Source: Entonaema liquescens
Taxonomy: Eukaryota > Ascomycota > Sordariomycetes > Xylariales > Xylariaceae
Length of the DNA stretch: 64,000 bases
Direction of reading: 5' to 3'
Assembly (NCBI GenBank): GCA_902805475.1
Contig: CADCSX010000012.1
Location: forward strand, 1,178,001 to 1,242,000
Shown here piece by piece: positions 1 through 11,831 of this stretch (positions within the stretch are counted from its first letter, which is position 1; each line of letters starts with the position of its first letter). The translations under genes were made by a program, and so were the position numbers. Under the pieces are notes generated by a model. That model had not been told where the DNA came from and ran no database searches. It saw nothing but the letters and a program-made list of their open reading frames with translations.

Positions 1-3000
1 GGCGTCGGTTAACCGACAGAAAGGTCCTATCCAGAGCCGGCGCGTGCAGTCAAGTGGTATGTGAACATCGTATTATATTATTGAAATAACACTGCTAAAC
101 TTGTTCAGATCCCTTCCCCACGGATTTCCTGGGTTTCCTGCAAGCGCTTCCGTCTGATAGCCTTTCCCGCGATGCAACTGAGCAGGCTGAACCTCCAAGG
201 AAGCGTTCCCGAGTTGAACGTGTCGAAAAGATTCCCATTGCAAGAGAATCATTTACTCTCAAGCGACCAGTTCAACCAGAGGTGTCCATTAATGAACTGA
301 TATTACGCGTGAATGTTAATCACCACGTGAAGCTACACCATGATGAACCACAGCGCGTTTTAACTATCTCTTCCAATGCGCGATCTCTCTATGGCGCATT
401 TAAATCCGAACTGGACTTAGGACGCCACCAATTTTCCAAGGGCACATTAACAATATTGAATGTGATGAGCCGGAGCCGAGACGCAGACAACGATGAGGCC
501 GCACTTTGGGTAGGCGTTACTGTGAGTCTGGAGAGGAAAAATAACAGAGACCTCCTCCAATTCACTCTTCAGCTTAATTGGAATTCATCGACATATTTAC
601 TGCGAAGTTCCCCTCAGCGCATTCTTAGTCAACAAGTTCTGGATACCTTTTTTTCAGGCCAGACTCAAGGGCGAGACACTTCGGGTGAGAAGCTCTCGCC
701 TCAGGGTTTCTATGATGCAGCATTCGTTCCAGAAAAGGTTCCCACAGACTTATTACCCTCTTCAGCTCCTAAATTGAATTCAAAGTTGTTCCCCTTCCAA
801 CGTAGGGCTCTACAATGGCTTTTGAATAGAGAAGGTGTCAAATGGAGTAATTGTTGTTCAAACGGGGAGCCTGGCCTAGAAACGTTACCCCCAGCATCAA
901 CCACCAACCTACCGTTGTCGTTCAGCACGGCAAAGGATGCTGATGGGCGATTAGTATACATCAGCGATCTCTACCACGTCATTACTAGAGATATTAGCGC
1001 GTTCCGTAAGAGTGAAACTGCTGTGAAAGGTGGCATCCTTGCCGAAGAAATGGGCCTGGGAAAGACAGTCGAGACGATTGCCCTTATATGCATGCATAGG
1101 CGTGATAATCTTCCGAACTTGAACAACAACACAGCCCAGAACGTGCGACCAAGTAGTGCAACGTTGATCGTTACTCCCACCACTTTGAAGAACCAGTGGG
1201 TCTCCGAATTTAAGAAGCACGCACCGGATTTACGTGTGATGGTGTACGAAGGTCTGAGAGGCATCAGCGAGGATGAACAACAATTAGTCTCTCAACTGGT
1301 AGAACACGACGTTGTTATCACGACTTATAACGTTCTGCAGGCTGAGATCCATTATGCAGAAGAACCCCCTAATCGTTCTATGCGAAATGAAAGAAAATAC
1401 CACCGCCCCAAATCGCCATTGATCCAGATTTGTTGGTGGAGAGTATGTTTAGATGAAGCTCAACAAATTGAGAGCGGCGTGAGCCATGCTGCCAAGGTTG
1501 CAAGACTAATACCTCGCATCAATGCCTGGGGCATTACTGGAACACCGGTCAAGACTAACATCAAAGACCTGTGGGGCTTACTGCTTTTTCTTCAATACGA
1601 GCCGTTTGCTTCCTCTTTAACTATATGGGAGGGGCTTATATCGACCCATAAGGAATTGTTTAGACCTCTCTTTAGCAAGATTTCCTTGCGACACACGAAG
1701 CGTGCAGTTAGAGATGAGCTGACTTTACCACCTCAAAAGCGCTATGTTATAACTATGCCGTTTACTACGGTTGAAGAGCAATACTACCAAACGCTGTTCA
1801 AAGACCTCGCGACAACATTCGGTCTCGACAAGCATGGTACACCTATTGAAGGGGACTGGGACCCCGAGAATCCACGAACAATCAATTTAATGAAGTATGC
1901 CCTTGCTCAGCTCAGGAAGTCAGTATTGCATCCCTCTCTCGGATCGGGCCGCATTCTTCGAGTAGTGGACCAGAAGAATAAGGCTCTGCAGACAATTGAA
2001 GAGGTTCTTGAAGCTATGGTTGAACAATCCGAGTCTTCGATTAAGACAGACCAGCGTAACTACTTACTCAGCAAGTTGGAAAGAGGCCAGCTTCTTGAGT
2101 GCCAATCTCATTGGCCGAGGGCAATTGAGCTTTGGCAACAAGTAGTTGACGAGGTCGAGGTCCTGGAAGAAGAGTGCCGGAAGCAACTACAAGGAGAGCT
2201 AGGTAAGGCCAAACGAGCAGGTTCTAGCGACGATCTTATGGATGATGAAGATGACGACGCCGAGAGTGATAAAGACACCGATGAGAAAAAGGCGCTCGGA
2301 AAAGTTAGTGAGTGCCGGCGCAAGCTCCGGTCCCTGCTCGATCTCCACCACAGAGCCGTTTTCTTCATCGCCAGCGGCTATTTCCAAATGAAAACCGACG
2401 AGGCAGTTATAGTTCCTGATTTGGAGGAGATTAAACTACTGGAGGAGAAGGAAGTCTCTGGATACGAGATAGCGAAGAATATTCGAAAAGAAATTTTGCA
2501 TGAGGCGCGGACCAAAGTTTTGTCCTGTATCGCTAAAATCCGAGAAAAGGCGTCGTCGCAATCGTTTTACGAGGTTCCCGAAATCAAGTCACCCTCTTTT
2601 CATGGTCTTGAGAGCAGGCGAATCTTAGATAACTTCCAGCTACTCACCGATGGCCTCAACGAGCAAGCGGATGTAATTGATGAATGGCGGGAAAAAATTA
2701 TTCAGATGTTGATTCGAACACTAGTAGACGAGGAAGATGAGGCAGAGATCACGGGTGAAGAATACGAGGACTCGACCAAAATCCAAGATGGATTAATGGT
2801 ATATACATTAGCTCTGAGAGCTGTCATTGCCGACAGACAGGATGCGATGACAGGTCTGAAGAATGAGCGAGTTAAATACGATACTCGCCTCGCAGAACGG
2901 CAAGCTAAAGCTGGAGAAGGCCACGCTCCCATGCAGGTTCTCGAGTTGCTTCGAAAACGCGATCAGATCAAGAAATACTACCAAGGAGCTTCGTTTCGAG

Positions 3001-4484
3001 GCACCATTGCGGATCTTCGAGAATTGGCAACGAAACTTCGCTACGATGCTGGCAACGGCAGCAACCGTGCGAGGGTCGAGCTAGACATCGTCGAAAAGCA
3101 GCTTCGGTCAACGCAAGAGCAGGCCAGCGCACAGAACAAGGCTGTAGCGGCCTTGGAGAGAGAGCTAGACGCTTTCACCACGGCGATGAACGCCCGCGTG
3201 GAATACTACAGGCAGCTACAAGGCATTTCTGATAACGTCGCACCAATCGACGTAAGCCAAATCGTAGACTTCGAACAGGCACAGCGCGAGAGGTTTGATA
3301 AAGAACAAGTCTTACAGAGGAAAATTGCCGTGGCGCTACCCAAATATCGCTATCGTAAGGCTTCCCCAGACCAAGATATTCTGTCCCCTGTCCTATTTAT
3401 GCTAACCCTCTTCATAGTTGTCCATCTCAAGGAAGCAGGCCAGGATTCAGAAGAAGTATGCGTGATCTGCCAGAGTAATTTCACCCTAGGAGTGCTTACC
3501 GTCTGTGGACATCACTTCTGCAAGGAGTGTATCATGGCCTGGTTCGAGAAAAGCCACAGCTGTCCCGTCTGTAAAACGCGGCTCTCAGCAGAAATGCTTC
3601 ATGATATTACGCTGAAAAAGCAGGAGTTAAGGTTTCATCAAGAACACCCGCAAGAGAACTCGCAAGCGTCCGATGAGGCCACTGCACTAACCAAGTTCAA
3701 GAAGTTGGGCATCTATTCCGAATTCAGCAGTGAGAAACTTGAAGCCATCAAGACTATCAATCTCAATGGTCCTTCGTTCGCTACTAAGATTGACACCCTG
3801 GCGAAGCACTTGCTATGGCTGCGTGTTGAAGACCCGGGTGCTAAGTCCGTTATCTTTTCTCAGTTCGGCGAGTTTCTCGAGATCCTCAGTCGGGCTTTCG
3901 ACCAATACCATATCGGGTATTCTTCTTTCAAGGCGAGGAACGGCATCAATGCGTTCAAGGAAAATCCCTCTGTCGAATGCTTCCTCATGGACGCCAGAGC
4001 CCACGCTAGTGGTCTCAACCTTATTAACGCTAGTCACGTATTCTTGTGCGAGCCGCTTCTAAACACAGCATTGGAGCTCCAGGCTATCGCCCGAGTAGAC
4101 CGGATCGGGCAGGAGCATGAGACGACGGTGTGGCTATACCTAGTAGATGGCACGGTAGAAGAATCTATCTATAATCTTTCCGTCCAGCGCCGTCTCGAAC
4201 ATGTCGGCCAGAACGTAAAGGGCAAGGCGAAAGAGAGAGAGTCTAGCCCAGAGATATCAGACCTCAACCTCGAAGTGGCGAACTCCCTGGAGCTCCAACA
4301 GGCTGCTCTGTCGAAGCTCATGAGCAAGGATCAGAGCATGGGAGAGGTCGTCGACCAAAATGACCTCTGGCAGTGCCTGTTCGGCCATGTCGCTAAGCAA
4401 GACGCCGCTAGGGATGAGCGGATGAACGACCCCGCCGTCATTGGATTCCTTGCAGGCGAAGCAGCGGAAGCAAGACGACAATAG
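1..4484 (+). CDS. IRC20: SNF2-family ATPase with internal RING finger (Irc20/SHPRH-like), 5' truncated
   Basis: Probable chromatin/DNA-repair translocase and E3 ubiquitin ligase. The start codon lies left of the window: the frame is open from base 2, leaves exon 1 at 56, skips a 52-nt intron (57-108, GTATGT...TTCAG) and continues to the TAG at 4484. Visible motifs in order are Walker A GLGKT (about 1053-1067), the DEAQ box LDEAQQ (about 1447-1464), GITGTPV, a coiled acidic insert (about 2150-3350), a C3HC4 RING (CVIC...CGHHFCKEC...CPVC, about 3460-3585), and helicase C with motif VI AIARVDRIGQ (about 4083-4112). A RING placed between the two helicase lobes is diagnostic of Irc20/SHPRH. The uninterrupted frame hides a likely 63-nt intron (3355-3417, GTAAGG...GCTAAC...CATAG). 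Removing it restores RYLVHL just before the RING. Start, promoter and N-terminus are outside the window. Confidence 0.93.
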
Positions 4485-7294
4485 GGTTAGGCGACGATTC
4501 GGTTCGGTGTGGAAATACGCCCCTAACCTTGGAATTACCCTGGTACTTGACGATGTACAAAATAAGCACTTAATTTCCCCTTGCCTCGTGTACGATATGT
4601 ATGATACAACACGATACGGTACGACATGTAAAGTTTACCTGGTATACAAGGGGTATCTAGGAACTCACGATCACGATACGAGCAGGGCGTTGCAGGACCG
4701 CATTGCATGGAAAGGCGCGTTGCTTGCTAGCTTGGACTAGGTTAGGTTACGATAATACGATGCTACGATAGTTGTTGCGCTTTTGTACTTTAGGGAAGCA
4801 GCTAAAGCTGATCAATTAATTAAGCAAGCATATATTGCCCAGACTTCGCTTTTCTTCACGATACGAAGCTCAGGGGTTTATTGGCAAGATTCCTTTTTTT
4901 CAGCTTTCGGTCTTGTCTCCGCGAATCGCGCGGGCTGGGGAACTGTGTGATATATTGGATTAACTAACTAGACCTAGGCGGTATTCCCATAGGTAAGGCA
5001 TATTCGTAGTAGTGGTAGCAGTAGTAGTGTCTACCTAACCTAGATAAATCTTAGGGATGCTACCCAAGGTAAACATAAGTAGTAAGTAGTAAAGCCTGGG
5101 GCTGAAGCTGAAGAACGGCCCCCGTTTTTTTTATCTTCCGTTTTTTTCTTTTCCAAGCTTTTTGGCTAACCCCTGAAGCCACCCCGCCCACATGGCTGAC
5201 GGCGCAGCTTACTGGGAATTTAACCTTAAATCGCGTGCGTTGCGACATGGTATTATGACGCGTTTTTATTTAGGGGAGGGGGAGGGTGTTATTTACCACT
5301 TACTAACCTAGTGTTTTTGCGGTTTTTCAGCTTTGCCGATCTGGATCTGATATGCTACCGACCGAGTGGGGTGGGGAAGGGGAGAGGGGGAGGATGGATG
5401 AGCCACGCGAGAAGGAGGGATTAGGGATTAGGGATGTGTGATATATCCGAGACACGAGTGGGATATAGGTATGTAAGAGGTAGGTCGGTAGGTAGGTAGA
5501 AGCACGTGTGGAAGGAAGTATTTTGTTTTTTTTGTTCTATAGATGGATGTTGTTGGATGATGATGGATGATGGGTGAGGCTACGGATACGGTTACGGCTA
5601 CGGGGATATGGGATGGAGATAAGGGTAAGCAAAGCGCGAGAGACACACGTGGCGAGGGGTGTGTATATCTGAATAGATTGGTGTTAGAATAGCTAACTAG
5701 TTATATTAATTAATGAGTTTCTAGGTTATACACATGTACCTACCTGTCTTCCATGTGTTGAATTTATTTTCTGTGTTTTCTGTGTTTTCTGTGTATATAC
5801 CTGCGTATATAAAACAAGGCTGGCATGTTCATGTGTATGTCTATACTGTATACTGTATGTATATGTAAACTGCATTGTAACCACATCCTATACATGAGCT
5901 GACAACCTGTACGCCCAACGAACCCGACCAACCCGACCAACCCACTCAACTCCCCTTCGAACCCCTGAGCCCCAAAGCCGCATCTGTACTTTCAGCTCCG
6001 GTCAGCCAGCCCCGTGGAACCGATTAATTTACGAACCGCGTGGGCGGGGGGAGTGGGATGTCGTGCGCACTCTATTCCAAGGGGGGAGGGAGGGGTGGTC
6101 GTCCGTTGCGCACGTGGGATTGCGTCCTTGCGATTTGTTCTAGAAGCCTTCTGTTGTCTGTCTGTGTTCCTCGAACACTACCTAATACTAGTACAATACG
6201 TACCGTACCGTACCTATCTAGGGCCGGACGAATGGATTTGAGGATTTTGCTTTTGGACGGGTTATATATATGTAAGACATACGTGCATATATAGATTATG
6301 TACGCGCCCGCCGTCCACGGCGTTCCCCAATGCCTCGGCCGGCAGCAACAGGATCCTTGGAGATAGATAGTCAGTCCCTAAGCCTCAGGACCGTATCGTG
6401 TGCTTCTTTCCCGCGCCGCTGTACGACGTCTGTAGCGGCACGTATAACATCACGTATATATACCTATACCTATATATTAATCTATGGGGGATTGGGCATT
6501 TAGTAAGCTATAAAGACCTAGCCCAGACTATTATGACGGCATGTCTTAAGATCACTTGGGCTTGGCCGTGGCTATCGTGTCGTACGATGAGGCTCGCGAT
6601 GAGGGGGGATTGTTCCTATAGGCCGTATGAAGAGCTTTGCTCACCGCCGACTTCTTGTTATACATTACACTGGAAATCTATTCAAGGTACTGTTTATGTA
6701 GAGGCAGTTAAGTAAAACACATTCACTGGAGTAAACGTTACACCCGAGGTAGACCTCAGCTCGCCTCCCTTGCTTCTGCTCGCCAAGTCCATGTTCATAG
6801 GTAGGTCAGGAGGTATCTATTCTCAGTAACTATAAATAATAACCGTAACTAATTTGACAATAATGATACAGTAAATATAACATCAAAAAAGGGGGTATTT
6901 TTAACAGAAGGCGCTGATAGTATGTAGCAGCAGCAGTAGTAGTACACGGTTTTGTTAGTTATTCGTGGCATAAGAAAAGGAGAATACAAAACAGAGTAAG
7001 GAAAAAGAAAATAAAACCATTACGGTAACGCTGTCTACCAATTCTTCCTTTCCGTAACCTTTTAGTTTTGTTTTTTTTTCTTTATGTAAAAAGAGTCATT
7101 ACCGTCCCATTCGTACTCTGACTAATAGAAAACTTCCAGAATCCATCCCCGGCCTAGCGTTTCTGATGTCAGGTCAGAGATCTCCGCTCATACAGGACGA
7201 ATAGAAGTAGAGAAGGACTTGTGGATATGCTGTTGCAGCCTATTCTTGGCCCCCCTTGTGCGACCCCCTTCATCTCGGCCATTTCTTTGTTTTT
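4485..7294. other. intergenic, no gene recognised
   Basis: About 2.8 kb between the SNF2 gene and the 3' end of the convergent bZIP gene. It holds low-complexity tracts such as G-rich 5275-5400, TAGG-type repeats at 5461-5500 and a TTTTCTGTG triplet repeat at 5767-5793. The open frames here are short, overlap on both strands and show no familiar protein, so I call none. Confidence 0.6.
5767..5793. repeat. tandem repeat, 9 bp x 3
   Basis: Three perfect copies of TTTTCTGTG in an intergenic stretch. No function is suggested by the sequence. Confidence 0.85.
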
Positions 7295-7930
7295 TTATGT
7301 CCGTTGGTGGTTGTTATACCCGCTATTTGGATCGAGGCCGTAGTAGTAGGCCGGTACGTCTTGATATGAGAAATCATTGTCTCCGCTGCTATTTGTCCGG
7401 CTGCCGTAGTTGACTGTCTGGTATTGTTGGTACGGGCTCGACACCGCGTAGTACTGCGCCGCGTCGTCTTGCCTGGTATCGTTGACGAAGTTGTTATCAC
7501 CTTCGACCTCCCCGTCGCCGCTGCCTCCGCTACGTCTACTCTCGGTCTCGTAGCCCCTTGCTAAAACATGCGTCATGCTGAGACTCCCCAGGGCAGACCA
7601 GAGAGGTCCATCCCGTCATCTGCTGCTATTTCTTCTGACGATGGGAGTCGGTAACTGCTGGCTGCATTCTCTAGATCGCGTGACTCCCGTTCTGCCCTTT
7701 CTTTCTGTTCTTTAGCCTTCTCTCCTGTTTCAAGCTGTTAGTTTCGTTTATCTCGGCACTGGAGATGTTTTTTTGTGATGCGTACGGAACTTCCGCTGAG
7801 CAAGCCGATTTTGGATGCGTCTCCTCTCCTCGGGCTCTGTAACTTCGGTCCAGTCGTCTGTCGAAGGCCTAGATCTAGGTTTGGGCGACTTTTTGGGACT
7901 CGGCTCGTGCTTGGATGAACGTGAATTCAT
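7295..7930 (-). CDS. small bZIP transcription factor, reading frame broken by an apparent 1-nt deletion
   Basis: Exon 1 runs 7930-7786 and exon 2 from 7724, around a 61-nt intron (7785-7725, GTACGC...AACTAAC...AACAG). The junction restores the basic region: PEERRRIQNRLAQRKFREKA continues as KEQKERAERE, the arrangement seen in a family of small ascomycete bZIP proteins. The exon 2 frame then runs to SGLPWGVSA and stops (TGA at 7573-7575). A second frame begins at once with SMTHVLARGYETESRR and stays open to the stop at 7295-7297. In this family the PWG motif is normally followed directly by such a HVxARG segment. Adding one base to the CCCC run at 7586-7589 (GGGG on the coding strand) would give SGLPWGSLSMTHVLARG. 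So the gene is either shifted in this isolate or the assembly has a homopolymer error. The C-terminus is rich in Tyr, Asn and Gly. Target genes are unknown. Confidence 0.75.
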
Positions 7931-8475
7931 CTTGTATAGGTTCTACGCTTATACTCTACCCTAATATCTGTATATCTTCGAGAGCAGGTAGAACCGTTCT
8001 GGCTATAACGAATAGTGCTTAGGGTGGTGATTGCTTGTATTCGGCCAGTACAGGTTGATATGCTAGAGTAGCCAAAATAGAAATGCTTGAGTAACTAGTT
8101 ATTAAGGAGAGAACTTGCTTGGGAGAGAAAGATGGGTATCATATCCTTTTTAGGACTCGTGTGTGCCGGTATCTGCCATATATAGCTCCCGGGATATAGA
8201 TAGGCAGAATAGAAAGCAAAGCAAAGGTGAGTAACTGCTAGATAGATAGACCTATGGAAAGGATTGGGGGCCATTTCGGTCGGTTGACGGAATGTAACTT
8301 GGAAACCACATATAAGGCTGATGACAAGGATACGATATCTCACAGAGCTTTTACCTACACGGGATGACGATGGAACCTTCATGGTACCTTTGGCGAGGCC
8401 CGGGCTAGACTTGGGGATGACCATTGAGGCTTATGGTGTCTGTCTATATCCACTCGAGTCTCAGGACCGGGAGTG

Positions 8476-8519
8476 GGCTACTTGGTGGCTACTTGGTGGC
8501 TACTTGGTGGCTACTTGGT
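8476..8519. repeat. tandem repeat, 11 bp x 4
   Basis: Four perfect copies of GGCTACTTGGT, followed by one more T. It is an intergenic minisatellite with no evident function. Confidence 0.9.
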
Positions 8520-9450
8520 TGTGTTCAATATGCGGCAGGCAAACGTGACGATATCATGTAGCATGCAACTATCGGCGAGGTAACAATAGAGCAACCTGGA
8601 CTCAAGCCACTGCTGCAACCCGACAATGACGCGCATGGTGATAGTTGTGCCCAGGCAAGACTTTTCCTGCGCTCACACACACAGGCACCGGCAATACAAC
8701 AGAGGAAGGAAGATATCGTCAGGTATGAGGCCACTAATAAGCTACTATGGTAAGAAGCTACTCTGGATGGGGGGTGGCATTGTGCATCATCCATCGCCAT
8801 ATGGAGCTATTGGATCGCCCGCATCTCTCGAACTAGGCAAGCCTAAAAGCCGACATATCGGGAGCACAGGCCATAGCCGTTCGTCCTAGTTATCCTAACT
8901 GGCTAGTGTAGTTATCCTAGTCGAAAGTCAGAGAACGAGCCGTTGAAGCTAGGGATATGAATGGTCGTCAGGGCAGAGCCACAGTTAGCTAATCTCGACT
9001 TTTCTAAAATGAAATACGATTCTCACCCCCAGACCAATTCTGGCCTAGGTGTTCTTGGCATTTATGAACGCATCGCTGTTTATGTATACGCATCTATGAT
9101 GGTGGGGAATAAAAGGATATGTACGGATACGTAAGGGTATGTAAGGGTATGTAGTTGCGTCGCTAAGCAGGTGGTTAGATCCGTCATTCCTCAGATTTAC
9201 CGGCCGAACGGGGTGAATTCCGGCGACGACTTGGGGACAAATATTGTTCCTTGGGTCTTTTGTCTGTGGGGGATAAAATGGACGGGGAACCCTGTATTGC
9301 GAAGACGATGTTGACGTTCCTCTGAAGTGCATAAACCAATGGTAAATCGGCGTTAAACGAAGATACATGGAGATTTGACGGATCGTGTGCATGTGTGTGT
9401 ATACGTATAATCGTCATCAACTGTATCCAAAGGAGTCTGTGATAACCCTA

Positions 9451-9519
9451 GGATGAGATAGGATGAGATGGGATGGGATGGGATGGGATGGGATGGGATG
9501 GGACGGGATGGGATAGGGG
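9451..9519. repeat. GGGAT pentanucleotide repeat, G-rich
   Basis: An array of GGGAT/GGATG units with a few variants (GAGAT, GGGAC), ending in TAGGGG. Runs of three G spaced by two bases on one strand could form G-quadruplexes. It is not a telomere repeat. Confidence 0.85.
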
Positions 9520-10074
9520 TCGCGATGATTTACCTTCTCACCACGACCCACACACCCGGTATATCCTAGCTTCATTTTCCAATTACCGCTCTCGTGATCC
9601 TTTCTATGTAAAGTCGATATGATGTGTATATTTTATTTAGTGAATCTTCACCGTCTCGTGACGCTAGCTGTAAGTGAAGTTTGAATAAGAGAGGGACCTT
9701 GCCGTAAATTGCCCAAAGGCTTATCTCACCATTAAGCCATGTTTCGGACTCCACCGACTGGTGATGAAATATTGTCGACACTTAACACGGCCCAGTCCGG
9801 TGGGGTGGTAGTATAGAAGTTTGGATTTCCATGTTTTCACTAATTATGTAGGTACCTAACGAAGTACGTCTAAGGACTTAAACCCTCGTGCGGCTGAAAT
9901 CCTTCGAGCCAAAGTGTTGATCCCTTATCCTCTTTAAAGAGGTCGTGGGCCTTGTCTGAAAAGGTAGATCAACTGCCGTATTCGTACCTCTACAAGAAGA
10001 TCGTCTTGGGTCTCACAAAAAGGTACCAGATAGTGCAAGGATAAGCCACGACCTAATTGCATACCCGTAGACCC

Positions 10075-10104
10075 GTTCAGGTTCAGGTTCAGGTTCAGGT
10101 TCAG
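10075..10104. repeat. GTTCAG hexanucleotide repeat x 5
   Basis: Five perfect GTTCAG units in intergenic DNA. On the minus strand they would encode alternating Leu-Asn, but no real gene is supported there. Confidence 0.9.
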
Positions 10105-11831
10105 ACCAGACTTCCCCATCCCAGCAGTTTTAAGGTGAGTCGGGGGAAATCCTTACGGGAACAGGGGGTTTCTGAAATGCGTAATTACTGCAAGGAGGGG
10201 ATGCTTTGGATCTGAATTCGCGAAGTCGATGGCTCTCTACATTTTACTCCTAGGCCACGAGACTAGATAGGCTGTGTATGTGCGTTTCTGTGTGGTCACA
10301 CTGCATTCTGCGAGATGACTAGATTTTTAGGCTCGCTGGTCCTGGCAACACGAACGCCATTGTTTTCTGTCCACTTAGCTGTTAGGAATTCTGACAACGG
10401 GCATCATCCTGGTCACTAGTCGTGAGCGACTACGCATGCCGCCAAAAGCGACACCGAGTAAGGAGAGTAGAGTACCTAGTATAACCATTCCTACATCTGC
10501 AACACGGTCAGAACGGTAATTCTGTGTCTCGCTAAGCTGTCCGATCCTTAGGCGGAGCACCGTTTGCCTCGTGGGAAAAACCACGGTACATGCAGTGTAT
10601 ATTTACGGGGGTATCGTCGATTAGCTAAGAATAGATCTTTAATAAATTGGTCCCGTCTGTGAATGGACGAAGCTCAGTATAATGGACGAGGTATGAGGTA
10701 TGTCATAGCACCATGCCTGACTTGCGGTGAAGTGCTAAAATTGCTTCCGTCAGCAACGTACAGTTCGTAATGTGCATTATTTGGTCCTTTCCGGAATTCT
10801 GGGGTGCTATGCTATCCATCAAGATCGAGTATGAGCTTCTCAAACCGTGTCCTGCAATATAAAGGGGCCAATGGTTAATCAACACATTACATAAACAAGC
10901 GAGGTAAGCAATACCCGGCTGGCTACAAGACCAATCATATATCAAATCGATTCACCATATGCATATGGTTAAGCTCCTTGGCATTTGCCCTGCCTATGTT
11001 TCTGCTCTGACGTCCCGTACTAATGAGTCAGACGGTGAAGGACCTTTGTAGATGAACATGCTCTTAGGGCCTGGGCACGTATGATGGCCGGCCGTTACTA
11101 GTATAATAGGTGATACTTATAATACCGAAGTCCTCATACAGCTGCTGGGTACATGCCGGGCGTGTCAGCTTTAGGTCATCGCGGTACTGGTAACGGTAAC
11201 CAGGTTACGAGAAGCAACTGCAGAAGACTCTTTCGTCTAGTCTATTGGATACTACACCGCCTTATCCCGAAACAAATCCCGATGATAATAACCTTATGGG
11301 AGTTGTGTTGGGCGTCGCTCTGCTATATCTGCCGCAACAGCTACTCGTGCTTGTAGGGCTGAGTACAATCATGGGGTAAGATTCGCGATATAATTAACCA
11401 AAGACAGTATAGACGATGGGGTACTATTGCCCGGTATCTTACTTGTAGTACCCGAAATGTCGGTGGCAGATCTGCCACTCAGGCCAATGGTAGCACGCAG
11501 CATCTTCAATGCATGTATTATCCCGACGATGTGGTTCGCTTCTAGCCGCCGTAATATTATAGCCCTCGAGCCTGTTGGAACCTTAAAGCTCAGTCTGAGA
11601 TCAGACCGGGTTTTGGTTGTTTCAAGTGGTTTTAATCAGCGATCAAGCCACACAACCGTCGATGCAAGCCTATCCGTTTTAGATTTTTTCAAGGATCTCA
11701 AGGATCGACCTCCAACCTCCGAAGACTCTTCCAGATAGATGTTTTCTAGAAGTATCGGTCTCGTAATTGGAGCCACTGAATAGACGGGAAGTAGTGGGTC
11801 TTCAAGCCTCGGGCGACGAGACATGAACGCC

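Larger units (their letters stand above)
7931..11831. other. intergenic between bZIP and RCY1, no gene recognised
   Basis: About 3.9 kb upstream of the bZIP gene and downstream of RCY1. It contains three tandem repeats, listed separately. Several open frames of 60-115 codons occur on both strands (for example 10375-10584 minus, with one hydrophobic stretch), but none has recognisable similarity or convincing splice structure. Decayed genes cannot be excluded at 10.3-11.7 kb. Confidence 0.5.

Noticed and set aside
3355..3417. Transmembrane segment in the SNF2 protein
   Set aside because: The hydrophobic stretch is the translation of a likely intron.
5940..6010. Possible minus-strand tRNA because of GGGGTTCGAAGGGG
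   Set aside because: No matching A box and no acceptor-stem pairing could be found.
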